Shown: positions 35,514 to 47,609, counted from the stretch's first letter. The stretch is 64,000 nucleotides of DNA from Zygaena filipendulae (GCA_907165275.2 OU015670.1:8397501-8461500); one strand, 5' to 3'. The notes: a model not told the origin generated them from the letters alone. Made by a program: numbers and translations.

Positions 35514-35872
35514 AACGGCGGATCACGCGATTCTCACAACCGAACCGTCCAGACCGCGCGCGCCAAGCGACTGAGGCACCTTTGAGTCTGGCCAAAAAAC
35601 CGACAACAAATGGATCGCACGCGGCGAGGAGCGCGCGCTCTCCGCCGCGCACATGGATCGCGCGCGGCACGTCTACACTTCACGCTCCGTGGAGCGCGCT
35701 CCATGCCGCGCGCGATCGGAGCGCTTTGGATCGTCCGGTGTGGATCCGGCTAATAACATTCCATGCCCATAACGCGCGTCCCAAAACACACAATCCCAAA
35801 CGCTCCAGTTGCCAAAATATAGCAAAAAAAAAACACGTATCTACATGCAGACTACTACTAATAATATTGCAA

Positions 35873-36197
35873 TCTATATATCTATACGTATGTAGGTATA
35901 TATATATAGTAATGAATCCCTATTTCCCTTGGTCACGGCATCACGCGTGAACGGCTGGACCAATTTCGCTAATTATTTTTTGTTGTGTTTGTTATTGTAC
36001 GGAGAAGAATATGAAAGAATTTAGGAGTTCCTGCGGGGATTCCGAAACTCACGCGGGTGAATCTCCGAAACGGTTGGACCAATTTCGTCGGAACTTTCAC
36101 TGCTAATTAGCTGATGTTACAAGGAGTAAATCAAGCTACTTTGAACTTCCTGCGGGGATTCCTAAACTCACGCGGGTGAAACCGCGGGCACAGCTAG
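35873..36197 (+). mobile_element. Two-block Helitron, copy 1
   Basis: Begins near tctatatatctatacgtatg and ends GCGGGCACAGCTAG/T. The block agttcctgcggggattcc ... actcacgcgggtgaa appears twice, as at 27101-27404. The left boundary is approximate. Confidence 0.7.
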
Positions 36198-37383
36198 TTA
36201 GAAATTAATATTCTGTACGCCATATAACACTTTGTTTTGAGCAGGAGGGAAAATCAATTTTTGCGCGTCAATTCGTGGCGAGTTTTTTTAACGCGTCGTG
36301 TTATGGTCATAGCGAATAAGGGCCCCGTCATCGTTGTAAGAACAAAAAAAAAACAAAATGACAAAAAATCTAAAAATACAAGAAACTCTTTACAAAAATC
36401 CACATATTTTCGACCGACTTGGAAGTTGGATGTTTATTCCGTGGCGTAGACGAAATACGTGACAAGGTCATCGACCCGACACGTGGTGGATGCACGCATG
36501 CGCGCTGCTGATAAAAAAAAGTAAGGATTTCAATACACTTGCTCCAAAAAATACTTTAAATGACAATGAAACCCTAACTCCATGGCATTTCTTATGCACG
36601 AAGTGTGATTTCTTTGCAATAGAAGCATCATATTGAAAGCTCTTCTACTTCTCTGTAGTAAAACTAGTTGTGCCCCGCTGTTTCAGCCGCCTGAGTTTCG
36701 GTACTCTCGCAGGAACTCCAAAGTTATAAAGTTTTGTCCAAAAAATAAAAATAAAAAATTCCGGAGGGAGCTAGGGTAAGTTACCTATCGCATAAAAAAC
36801 GCCCCAAAGCACCGCAAAAGTTTACTGTCCCAAATCGGACTTGGTACATAGACAAAAACATCCAATCAACAAACAACATAATATCATAAGCGCTCACGAC
36901 TTCGGTTCCCACCAAAAACTCGTGGCTTTAACCACAAACTAACCAGCCTAATATCTAGATATAAATAAAATTGAAGTGTCTGTTTGTAAATTCAGATTAA
37001 CAGCTTTCTCTAAATGCATACGAAAGTAAGGCATACGGTACTAAGATCAATAAATCAATCTCTGTCTGTCTGTCTGTTTGTTCCGGGTAATCTCTGAAAC
37101 GGATGGACTGACAAAAAAATACCGACTTCAAGAGTTCCGTTGTCTGTCTCCGAAACTCATCATCGGAATATCTATACCTAATATGAAATTTAAATAGAAC
37201 CATTTCGGAATTAACGCCTTTCGAACGAATAAACACTTTTGCAAATTCGTCTATAGGTACATAATAATATATGACGGAGTTATGCCCGAACATACATAAA
37301 ATATATATATAAACATACGAATTGATAACGTTTTCCTTTTGGAAGTCGGTTGAAAATATAGGAAATGATTCATGCACAGCACT

Positions 37384-37861
37384 TAAGGCGGAAACATACT
37401 TATGTGTCGTGTCGTGATAGATTAAGCATATCTGTTTCATACATTTAGTATGGTTAGAGACGCACCACAACAGTAGAGAAATCATATAACTTTGTTGCTA
37501 TTTTTCAATCAGAAAAATAGTGACTTTGTAATTAATCAATTATGTTTAGACAGCTCCAACTTTTGAAGTGTGTTTATTTTGGTTGATTGCTAAATATTGT
37601 AGTTGTCAAAACGTGTATTATTCGAATCGCAACACCGCCATGTTTTGATTGCAACCGAAAAATTTTAGGAATAAAAGTTACATAATAGCCCCTCAGAACG
37701 CGCCAATGCCCACAACACGACACAACATACAAAAAAATATGTCTCTACTCTCTAACCCAACGATATTTTGATAACCGTACCTACTAGGTAAATGTATGAA
37801 ACCGATATGATTCTGTCGCAGCACAACACGACACGATACATAAGTATGTTTCCGCCTTTAA
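37384..37861. mobile_element. MITE with ~30-bp inverted ends, copy 1
   Basis: aaggcggaaacatacttatg on the left and cataagtatgtttccgcctt on the right are exact reverse complements, and pairing extends (tcgtgtcgtg/cacgacacga) with one mismatch. About 478 bp. The open frame overlapping its left end encodes nothing recognisable. Confidence 0.75.
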
Positions 37862-37868
37862 ATGAAAA

Positions 37869-38971
37869 CTAGATTCGCCCTGTGCGCGAGCTGCGAGCAG
37901 CTCGCGGGGCTTGGTCGCCCTGTGCCCGGTTGCCCCCCATTGACCTCTATTTGTTCGAGCACCCCCCACCTGACTCTTTTAGTTTCGGAGATAATCGAGT
38001 TTGAGTTTTGTTCGGCGGCCATGATTTTTTCCGCCATTTTGAAAAAAAAGTTTCACTATTGAAATTTGCCCAAGGTGTGGATCAAACTTTGTAAGTAACA
38101 GTTTTACTTTTGATGGATAGTTTCGGCGGGCAGTCAACTCACTACCTGATGAGGAGCAGGAATCGAAGATGTCAAGGTTTTCCCACAATCACAGAAACCT
38201 CCTTTCCACATCTTAAATACATTATATCGACCTAGAGATGCTCCTTCTGGGAGAACAATTATGCTTAACTTTTTTTCGCCAGCCATTTCGAATCCGTCCG
38301 CCATCTTGGAATTATTTATATCCCGATAGAAGAAGATAGTGCACCACCAACTGTACAATTTTTTTTTCAATACCCACGGCCGATAGTTTCCGAGCCAGGG
38401 CCGAAACAATTTCCCCATACAAACAACTAATGTTCGGCGGCCATCTTGAAAAATAACGCAATCGAAAAACTGATTCGATATTCGGCATCAGCGACCCCAA
38501 AAACCCCCGGATGCCGAACCTCACCCGGATCGGATCAACTTTTTTTTCGGCCGTCATTTTGAATCCGCCATTTTGGATTTTTACCACGCCAGGCGGTTGC
38601 CCCCCATTGACTTCTATGACATTTGTTTGAGCACCCCACCTGACTCTTTTAGTTTCGGAGATAATCGAGTTTGAATTTTGTTCGGCGGCCATGTTTTTTT
38701 CCGCCATTTTGAAAAAAAAGTTACACTATTGAAATTTGCCCAAGGTGTGGATGAAATTTAGTTAGAAACGTTTTCACTTTCGATGGATAGTTTCGGCGGG
38801 CAGTCGACTCACTACCTGATGAGAAGCAGGAGTCGAAGATGTCGAGGTTTTCCCATAATCACCGAAACGTCCCCTCTACATGTTCCATACATTATATCAA
38901 CCTAGAGATGCTCCTTCTGGGAGAACAATTATGTCAATGAGTGAGTGGTAATCCAGCTTTATATATAATAA
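37869..38971 (-). mobile_element. 1.1-kb Helitron-like unit X (copy 1)
   Basis: Minus-strand 3' end is CTAG followed by T. It is preceded after 13 nt by a perfect hairpin (GCGAGCTGC-GA-GCAGCTCGC, plus 37886-37905), the hallmark Helitron terminator. The 5' end (minus sense) reads tattatatataaagctgg and abuts the CTAG end of the next unit. Inside, a block of about 350 bp occurs twice, one copy carrying an extra stretch of about 290 bp. The open frames read along the minus strand (SIIVLPEGASLGRYNV and PAPHQVVS motifs) show no known domain. Confidence 0.7.
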
Positions 38972-40083
38972 CTAGATTCGCCCTGTGCGCGAGCTGCGAG
39001 CAGCTCGCGAGGCTTGGTCGCCCTGTGCCCGGTTGCCCCCCATTGACCTCTATGACATTTGTTTGAGCACCCCCCCATCAGACTCCTGTAGTTTCGGAGA
39101 TAATCGAGTTTGAATTTTGTTCGGCGGCCATGTTTTTTTCCGCCATTTTGAAAAAAAAGTTACACTATTGAAATTTGCCCAAGGTGTGGATGAAATTTAG
39201 TTAGAAACGTTTTCACTTTCGATGGATAGTTTCGGCGGGCAGTCGACTCACTACCTGATGAGGAGCAGGAATCGAAGATGTCAAGGTTTTCCCACAATCA
39301 CAGAAACCTCCTTTCCACATCTTAAATACATTATATCGACCTAGAGATGCTCCTTCTGGGAGAACAATTATGCTTAACTTTTTTTCGCCAGCCATTTCGA
39401 ATCCGTCCGCCATCTTGGAATTATTTATATCCCGATAGAAGAAGATAGTGCACCACCAACTGTACAAATTTTTTTTCAATACCCACGGCCGATAGTTTCC
39501 GAGCCAGGGCCGAAACAATTTCCCCATACAAACAACTAATGTTCGGCGGCCATCTTGAAAAATGACGCAATCGAAAAACTGATTCGATATTCGGCATCAG
39601 CGACCCCAAAAACCCCCGGACGCCGAACCTCACCCGGATCGGATCAACTTTTTTTTCGGCCGCCATTTTGAATCCGCCATTTTGGATTTTTACCACGCCA
39701 GGCGGTTGCCCCCCATCGACCTCTATGACATTTGTTTGAGCACCCCCCATCAGACTCCTATAGTTTCGGAGATAATCGAGTTTGAATTTTGTTCGGCGGC
39801 CATGTTTTTTTCCGCCATTTTGAAAAAAAAGTTACACTATTGAAATTTGCCCAAGGTGAGGATGAAATTTAGTTAGAAACGTTTTCACTTTCGATGGATA
39901 GTTTCGGCGGGCAGTCGACTCGCTACCTGATGAGAAGCAGGAATCGAAGATGTCGAGGTTTTCCCATAATCACCGAAACGTCCCCTCTACATGTTCCATA
40001 CATTGTATCAACCTAGAGATGCTCCTTCTGGGAGAACAATTATGTCAATGAGTGAGTGGCAATCCAGCTTTATATATTATAAT
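38972..40083 (-). mobile_element. 1.1-kb Helitron-like unit Y (copy 1), head-to-tail with X
   Basis: About 95% similar to unit X, with the same CTAG end and hairpin (plus 38989-39008) and the same internal A/B block structure. It joins X with no intervening DNA, so X and Y form a direct tandem. Its 5' end (plus right end, near tatattataa) coincides with the right edge of the 7-kb duplication. Confidence 0.7.
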
Positions 40084-40785
40084 AATTACCTAGTTACCTA
40101 GTGTGAATAAGGGTGCAGAGTATCGTTAGATACTAGATAGGTTACATTGGACCAATAAAACTTGGTCCATGATAGGTCATGAAAAATTAAGTAATATAAT
40201 CTTTTCAAACTGACTTATTATTTTTGTCAGTGATTGTAGAGATAAACCACCCATCCCCACCCACATTTTCCATTTCATTTTCAAATGGGTGGTGGAAAAT
40301 TTTGAAAAAATTAGTGCAATGAAACTTAAAAACCGTACCCACCTATAATATTAGGTATTATTTTTTTAATTTTAACATTAGGTATCAGCGCAAGCCCCAC
40401 AACATGAGCATTATACATTTGTTTTTTTTTCCGAAGTGGGATGAGTTGTCCGATTCAAATATTCATTACGTCAACTCATCCCGCGGGATGAGTTCGAACG
40501 GGATGAGTTGACTAAAGAGCCTACTTACCCGCGCTTTAAATCAGTAAAATACAGCAACCAATTTAAATTATGTCTGGGTAAACAAAATGTACAAATTAAT
40601 GGTAATAGTATCATAACATTATTAACATTACCTTGCGCATATAATATAACGAACAAACTAGATTAGAATATGACTAAAACAATGTTAATTATTCTAATTG
40701 GTTTTATACCTACTCTTGTATTAGTCATAATATATAATAATATATAATCTTTACTAATATTTTCAAACCGAATGTGAGTTTTATT

Positions 40786-41306
40786 TATTTTATTTTCTTT
40801 ATTTCAACATTAACAGGTATTTAACATTGATAGGACAATACACAATTACAGTTTGACATGCACTTAAACTAATTAAATACCCTTAAACAATGCTGATCTA
40901 TAAGACAAATTTATGGGACGTTGAGAGAGAGAAGATTAAAAAGAGAAAAAATACAGGTTGAAGGTAGTTTACAATTTTGAAAGTGAAGAGCGAAAAGCGG
41001 TAAATGTGTGAAATAAATCTATATTAGATGAAGTTTTGGCACTAACGTCATTATATAATTGGCACATACGAGTTACAGGGTTGTTGCGCTGCTTCAAGGT
41101 ATTACAAGTTGGGATGTGAAAGGTAAGATATTTCCTGTTTTGTCTGTAAATTTTTGTCGGGACGTTAATTAATATGGATGAGAGAACTGATGTGTCGAGA
41201 GAGTTGTGGATGATTTTGTAGAGGGTGGTCAAGTGGATTAAATGTCTGCGTTTTTCTAATTTAACGACCTTGAAATGGTCAAGTCGGTCTTGGTAAGACC
41301 TGCATT
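40786..41306 (-). mobile_element. 5'-truncated non-LTR retrotransposon (LINE) 3' end
   Basis: A 521-bp insertion absent from the otherwise identical position in copy 1 (after about 33780). On the minus strand it ends with an A-rich tail (gaaataaagaaaataaaata). The open frame at 41232-40969 resembles the C-terminus of Jockey/R1-like reverse-transcriptase polyproteins (RQNRKYLTFHIP..T...R.NPVTR..LYND, ending in a short helix). Target duplication is short, at most ATT. It interrupts a Helitron. Confidence 0.8.
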
Positions 41307-42658
41307 GTTTGTTTACACTCTTTAACTACTCAACCGATCATTATAAAATTTTGCATACCTGCACGTTGTCAGGGGTACAGAGAACGACATAGGGTACTTT
41401 TATCCCGGAATCCCTGCGGGACCTCCGATATAAACGCGGGTGAAACCGCTGGGAACTGCTGATACAATAACTACTATACTACATATAATACTCTTAAGTA
41501 AACATTATGACACACGCAGTACTAGTTAGAGTTTGGAGGTCGCTAGTAATAGTCTACTTCCCTTTGGCACAGAGGGACCGCCTGCGTTTGTTTTACATAA
41601 CAATCGCTTTCTGTGTGCGATTTATTTCTTTTGCCTCCTTTATGACTACCTCTTTGGAATTTTGGCGGGAACCCAAGGCATGGGTACCGTCATTAATGTT
41701 TGTGTGGGAAAAAAAAAATTAAAAGCGAATTTTATTAAGAATATAGTTGCTATTTTAGAAAGAAAGTTTCACCACAGACTATACAACGATCTACGGTCAA
41801 CGGTATTATTTAGATAATGCCTGGAGCTGATTAATTATTTTAGCTTCAGGGTTAGATAAGAGCACCGAGAGGATTTTGCCGCTCAAAACGTTCGATGTGT
41901 TATTTAAAAAAAAATTGTTGAAAATTTACCGATGTACAAAAAACATTAAGAAAGAGATGGAAATTTCTGACGGGAACTGTAGTCGTTAGCTGCGTGGTAT
42001 TTTTGTGGTGATTAGTACGAAAAGGGGTAAAAGTGGTGTTTATATTATGTAGATATTACGGTAAAAAAAACTGTTTGGCTGTTTTTCATGTGTTCTAAAA
42101 AGTGTTTTGGAACTCTATAGCACCATAAAGTGCAGTTTCATACCTTACGACAAAGACATTTTATGTTCATTTGAAACTAGCCAAATGCATTATACAATGT
42201 GTAAACGTCCATAGTAAAAAGAAAATGAATATTTATTATATTGTGTGCAATAAAGGATCAAATAAATAAAATAATTTTATTCAATTTTTAGTTTTTTTTT
42301 TTATAAATAGCTTGATAATAGCACAAACTCTCAAGTCTCAGACTAAAGAGTAAAGCATTAAAATGAAACGAAGAATCGCGTTAGCTCTCCCGCAAATATC
42401 TTTCTATCTTCAGCATCTCAGTTATAGTAAACTCGTATACTATCTCCATTATAGGCCCTCATTCACTATGATCAATAGCCGGATCCACACCGAACGATCC
42501 AAAATGGATCGGCGATCCCGCGATCCGCGATCCAAGATCGTGATGCGTGGAGCGTGGATCGTTCTAGGTCGATCCAACAGCAATCTTTTGTGATCCTGAC
42601 TGGCTGCTCCAACGCGCTCCTGCCGATCCATACTGAATCAGTTGAATTTTGTCTGGCT

Positions 42659-42886
42659 ATGGAGTCACACGTGCAACGACGGCGACGAATAGCCGTAGCA
42701 GCTGCAAGCTACATTTTACTTGTATATTTACGGCAAAAATTACGAAAACGAAAAAGACAGTATTGGGTTAAAACAATTTTTAAAAACCGGTTGGAATATG
42801 GGACTCGACTTTACAAAGATTTGTATATTTTATTGTATATTTACGGCAATATAGATTTGTATATTTACGGCAATTTTTTTCTTTAG
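42659..42886 (+). pseudogene. Harbinger-type transposase remnant, copy 2
   Basis: The same truncated N-terminal frame as at 35133-35360, in the second 7-kb copy. Protein sequence unchanged from the Met used there. Confidence 0.6.
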
Positions 42887-43039
42887 TTCTGTCGTTGGAA
42901 TATTGTTCATTTGCCGACTAATTTTCCGCCAGGCATCTTCTCTTACACCTCTATTTGTGTAATTGGTTTCGTTAGGATCCCATAAACATTTATTCTCCCT
43001 ATATAGGGAAATTAAACGGATACATTGCGAATTATCCAT
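42830..43039 (-). pseudogene. MADF-like remnant, copy 2
   Basis: The same as 35304-35513 except WDPNE for WDPND. Confidence 0.7.
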
Positions 43040-43398
43040 AACGGCGGATCACGCGATTCTCACAACCGAACCGTCCAGACCGCGCGCGCCAAGCGACTGA
43101 GGCACCTTTGAGTCTGGCCAAAAAACCGACAACAAATGGATCGCACGCGGCGAGGAGCGCGCGCTCTCCGCCGCGCACATGGATCGCGCGCGGCACGTCT
43201 ACACTTCACGCTCCGTGGAGCGCGCTCCATGCCGCGCGCGATCGGAGCGCTTTGGATCGTCCGGTGTGGATCCGGCTAATAACATTCCATGCCCATAACG
43301 CGCGTCCCAAAACACACAATCCCAAACGCTCCAGTTGCCAAAATATAGCAAAAAAAAAACACGTATCTACATGCAGACTACTACTAATAATATTGCAA

Positions 43399-43723
43399 TC
43401 TATATATCTATACGTATGTAGGTATATATATATAGTAATGAATCCCTATTTCCCTTGGTCACGGCATCACGCGTGAACGGCTGGACCAATTTCGCTAATT
43501 ATTTTTTGTTGTGTTTGTTATTGTACGGAGAAGAATATGAAAGAATTTAGGAGTTCCTGCGGGGATTCCGAAACTCACGCGGGTGAATCTCCGAAACGGT
43601 TGGACCAATTTCGTCGGAACTTTCACTGCTAATTAGCTGATGTTACAAGGAGTAAATCAAGCTACTTTGAACTTCCTGCGGGGATTCCTAAACTCACGCG
43701 GGTGAAACCGCGGGCACAGCTAG
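43399..43723 (+). mobile_element. Two-block Helitron, copy 2
   Basis: Duplicate of 35873-36197 in the second 7-kb unit. Confidence 0.7.
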
Positions 43724-44909
43724 TTAGAAATTAATATTCTGTACGCCATATAACACTTTGTTTTGAGCAGGAGGGAAAATCAATTTTTGCGCGTCAATTC
43801 GTGGCGAGTTTTTTTAACGCGTCGTGTTATGGTCATAGCGAATAAGGGCCCCGTCATCGTTGTAAGAACAAAAAAAAAACAAAATGACAAAAAATCTAAA
43901 AATACAAGAAACTCTTTACAAAAATCCACATATTTTCGACCGACTTGGAAGTTGGATGTTTATTCCGTGGCGTAGACGAAATACGTGACAAGGTCATCGA
44001 CCCGACACGTGGTGGATGCACGCATGCGCGCTGCTGATAAAAAAAAGTAAGGATTTCAATACACTTGCTCCAAAAAATACTTTAAATGACAATGAAACCC
44101 TAACTCCATGGCATTTCTTATGCACGAAGTGTGATTTCTTTGCAATAGAAGCATCATATTGAAAGCTCTTCTACTTCTCTGTAGTAAAACTAGTTGTGCC
44201 CCGCTGTTTCAGCCGCCTGAGTTTCGGTACTCTCGCAGGAACTCCAAAGTTATAAAGTTTTGTCCAAAAAATAAAAATAAAAAATTCCGGAGGGAGCTAG
44301 GGTAAGTTACCTATCGCATAAAAAACGCCCCAAAGCACCGCAAAAGTTTACTGTCCCAAATCGGACTTGGTACATAGACAAAAACATCCAATCAACAAAC
44401 AACATAATATCATAAGCGCTCACGACTTCGGTTCCCACCAAAAACTCGTGGCTTTAACCACAAACTAACCAGCCTAATATCTAGATATAAATAAAATTGA
44501 AGTGTCTGTTTGTAAATTCAGATTAACAGCTTTCTCTAAATGCATACGAAAGTAAGGCATACGGTACTAAGATCAATAAATCAATCTCTGTCTGTCTGTC
44601 TGTTTGTTCCGGGTAATCTCTGAAACGGATGGACTGACAAAAAAATACCGACTTCAAGAGTTCCGTTGTCTGTCTCCGAAACTCATCATCGGAATATCTA
44701 TACCTAATATGAAATTTAAATAGAACCATTTCGGAATTAACGCCTTTCGAACGAATAAACACTTTTGCAAATTCGTCTATAGGTACATAATAATATATGA
44801 CGGAGTTATGCCCGAACATACATAAAATATATATATAAACATACGAATTGATAACGTTTTCCTTTTGGAAGTCGGTTGAAAATATAGGAAATGATTCATG
44901 CACAGCACT

Positions 44910-45387
44910 TAAGGCGGAAACATACTTATGTGTCGTGTCGTGATAGATTAAGCATATCTGTTTCATACATTTAGTATGGTTAGAGACGCACCACAACAGT
45001 AGAGAAATCATATAACTTTGTTGCTATTTTTCAATCAGAAAAATAGTGACTTTGTAATTAATCAATTATGTTTAGACAGCTCCAACTTTTGAAGTGTGTT
45101 TATTTTGGTTGATTGCTAAATATTGTAGTTGTCAAAACGTGTATTATTCGAATCGCAACACCGCCATGTTTTGATTGCAACCGAAAAATTTTAGGAATAA
45201 AAGTTACATAATAGCCCCTCAGAACGCGCCAATGCCCACAACACGACACAACATACAAAAAAATATGTCTCTACTCTCTAACCCAACGATATTTTGATAA
45301 CCGTACCTACTAGGTAAATGTATGAAACCGATATGATTCTGTCGCAGCACAACACGACACGATACATAAGTATGTTTCCGCCTTTAA
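44910..45387. mobile_element. MITE with ~30-bp inverted ends, copy 2
   Basis: Duplicate of 37384-37861 in the second 7-kb unit. Confidence 0.75.
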
Positions 45388-45394
45388 ATGAAAA

Positions 45395-46497
45395 CTAGAT
45401 TCGCCCTGTGCGCGAGCTGCGAGCAGCTCGCGGGGCTTGGTCGCCCTGTGCCCGGTTGCCCCCCATTGACCTCTATTTGTTCGAGCACCCCCCACCTGAC
45501 TCTTTTAGTTTCGGAGATAATCGAGTTTGAGTTTTGTTCGGCGGCCATGATTTTTTCCGCCATTTTGAAAAAAAAGTTTCACTATTGAAATTTGCCCAAG
45601 GTGTGGATCAAACTTTGTAAGTAACAGTTTTACTTTTGATGGATAGTTTCGGCGGGCAGTCAACTCACTACCTGATGAGGAGCAGGAATCGAAGATGTCA
45701 AGGTTTTCCCACAATCACAGAAACCTCCTTTCCACATCTTAAATACATTATATCGACCTAGAGATGCTCCTTCTGGGAGAACAATTATGCTTAACTTTTT
45801 TTCGCCAGCCATTTCGAATCCGTCCGCCATCTTGGAATTATTTATATCCCGATAGAAGAAGATAGTGCACCACCAACTGTACAATTTTTTTTTCAATACC
45901 CACGGCCGATAGTTTCCGAGCCAGGGCCGAAACAATTTCCCCATACAAACAACTAATGTTCGGCGGCCATCTTGAAAAATAACGCAATCGAAAAACTGAT
46001 TCGATATTCGGCATCAGCGACCCCAAAAACCCCCGGATGCCGAACCTCACCCGGATCGGATCAACTTTTTTTTCGGCCGTCATTTTGAATCCGCCATTTT
46101 GGATTTTTACCACGCCAGGCGGTTGCCCCCCATTGACTTCTATGACATTTGTTTGAGCACCCCACCTGACTCTTTTAGTTTCGGAGATAATCGAGTTTGA
46201 ATTTTGTTCGGCGGCCATGTTTTTTTCCGCCATTTTGAAAAAAAAGTTACACTATTGAAATTTGCCCAAGGTGTGGATGAAATTTAGTTAGAAACGTTTT
46301 CACTTTCGATGGATAGTTTCGGCGGGCAGTCGACTCACTACCTGATGAGAAGCAGGAGTCGAAGATGTCGAGGTTTTCCCATAATCACCGAAACGTCCCC
46401 TCTACATGTTCCATACATTATATCAACCTAGAGATGCTCCTTCTGGGAGAACAATTATGTCAATGAGTGAGTGGTAATCCAGCTTTATATATAATAA
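45395..46497 (-). mobile_element. 1.1-kb Helitron-like unit X (copy 2)
   Basis: Duplicate of 37869-38971; terminal hairpin and CTAG end present. Confidence 0.7.
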
Positions 46498-47609
46498 CTA
46501 GATTCGCCCTGTGCGCGAGCTGCGAGCAGCTCGCGAGGCTTGGTCGCCCTGTGCCCGGTTGCCCCCCATTGACCTCTATGACATTTGTTTGAGCACCCCC
46601 CCATCAGACTCCTGTAGTTTCGGAGATAATCGAGTTTGAATTTTGTTCGGCGGCCATGTTTTTTTCCGCCATTTTGAAAAAAAAGTTACACTATTGAAAT
46701 TTGCCCAAGGTGTGGATGAAATTTAGTTAGAAACGTTTTCACTTTCGATGGATAGTTTCGGCGGGCAGTCGACTCACTACCTGATGAGGAGCAGGAATCG
46801 AAGATGTCAAGGTTTTCCCACAATCACAGAAACCTCCTTTCCACATCTTAAATACATTATATCGACCTAGAGATGCTCCTTCTGGGAGAACAATTATGCT
46901 TAACTTTTTTTCGCCAGCCATTTCGAATCCGTCCGCCATCTTGGAATTATTTATATCCCGATAGAAGAAGATAGTGCACCACCAACTGTACAAATTTTTT
47001 TTCAATACCCACGGCCGATAGTTTCCGAGCCAGGGCCGAAACAATTTCCCCATACAAACAACTAATGTTCGGCGGCCATCTTGAAAAATGACGCAATCGA
47101 AAAACTGATTCGATATTCGGCATCAGCGACCCCAAAAACCCCCGGACGCCGAACCTCACCCGGATCGGATCAACTTTTTTTTCGGCCGCCATTTTGAATC
47201 CGCCATTTTGGATTTTTACCACGCCAGGCGGTTGCCCCCCATCGACCTCTATGACATTTGTTTGAGCACCCCCCATCAGACTCCTATAGTTTCGGAGATA
47301 ATCGAGTTTGAATTTTGTTCGGCGGCCATGTTTTTTTCCGCCATTTTGAAAAAAAAGTTACACTATTGAAATTTGCCCAAGGTGAGGATGAAATTTAGTT
47401 AGAAACGTTTTCACTTTCGATGGATAGTTTCGGCGGGCAGTCGACTCGCTACCTGATGAGAAGCAGGAATCGAAGATGTCGAGGTTTTCCCATAATCACC
47501 GAAACGTCCCCTCTACATGTTCCATACATTGTATCAACCTAGAGATGCTCCTTCTGGGAGAACAATTATGTCAATGAGTGAGTGGCAATCCAGCTTTATA
47601 TATTATAAT
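46498..47609 (-). mobile_element. 1.1-kb Helitron-like unit Y (copy 2)
   Basis: Duplicate of 38972-40083. Its outer end is the right edge of the second 7-kb copy, after which unique sequence begins. Confidence 0.7.

Larger units (their letters stand above)
34951..35751. mobile_element. Internally deleted PIF/Harbinger-like element, copy 1
   Basis: Terminal inverted repeats agccggatccacaccgaacg (34951) and cggtgtggatccggct (ending 35751) match over 24 bp with one mismatch. The flanks are AAT on both sides (34948-34950, 35752-35754), consistent with a 3-bp target duplication. Inside are converging remnants of a transposase and a MADF protein gene, the pair typical of Harbinger. At 801 bp it is far shorter than an autonomous element. 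Confidence 0.8.
33089..40083. repeat. 7-kb tandem duplication, copy 1
   Basis: Starting at ttacctagtgtgaataaggg, this segment recurs in direct orientation at about 40094-47609. The offset is 7005 bp up to about position 33780 and 7526 bp after it, the change being the 521-bp LINE in copy 2. I noticed only about three substitutions (near 33141, 35045 and 35448). It holds a degraded Helitron, a Harbinger-like element, a two-block Helitron, a MITE and two tandem 1.1-kb Helitron-like units. The short open frames between them are the same in both copies and match nothing I recognise. Confidence 0.97.
42477..43277. mobile_element. Internally deleted PIF/Harbinger-like element, copy 2
   Basis: Same element as 34951-35751 within the duplicated 7-kb unit, differing at about two bases, one of them changing Asp to Glu in the MADF remnant. 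Confidence 0.8.
40094..47609. repeat. 7-kb tandem duplication, copy 2 (with extra LINE)
   Basis: A direct repeat of 33089-40083, longer by a 521-bp LINE fragment at 40786-41306. At the junction the motif ttacctag occurs twice in a row (40086-40101), and aattac recurs at the far right end. The near-perfect identity points to a very recent event or to two haplotypes assembled in series. Confidence 0.97.

Noticed and set aside
36997..37485. 162-codon minus-strand frame, also at 44523-45011
   Set aside because: Overlaps the left end of a MITE and a Helitron-like fragment, reads through low-complexity sequence, and its only copy is the tandem duplicate. No recognisable domain.
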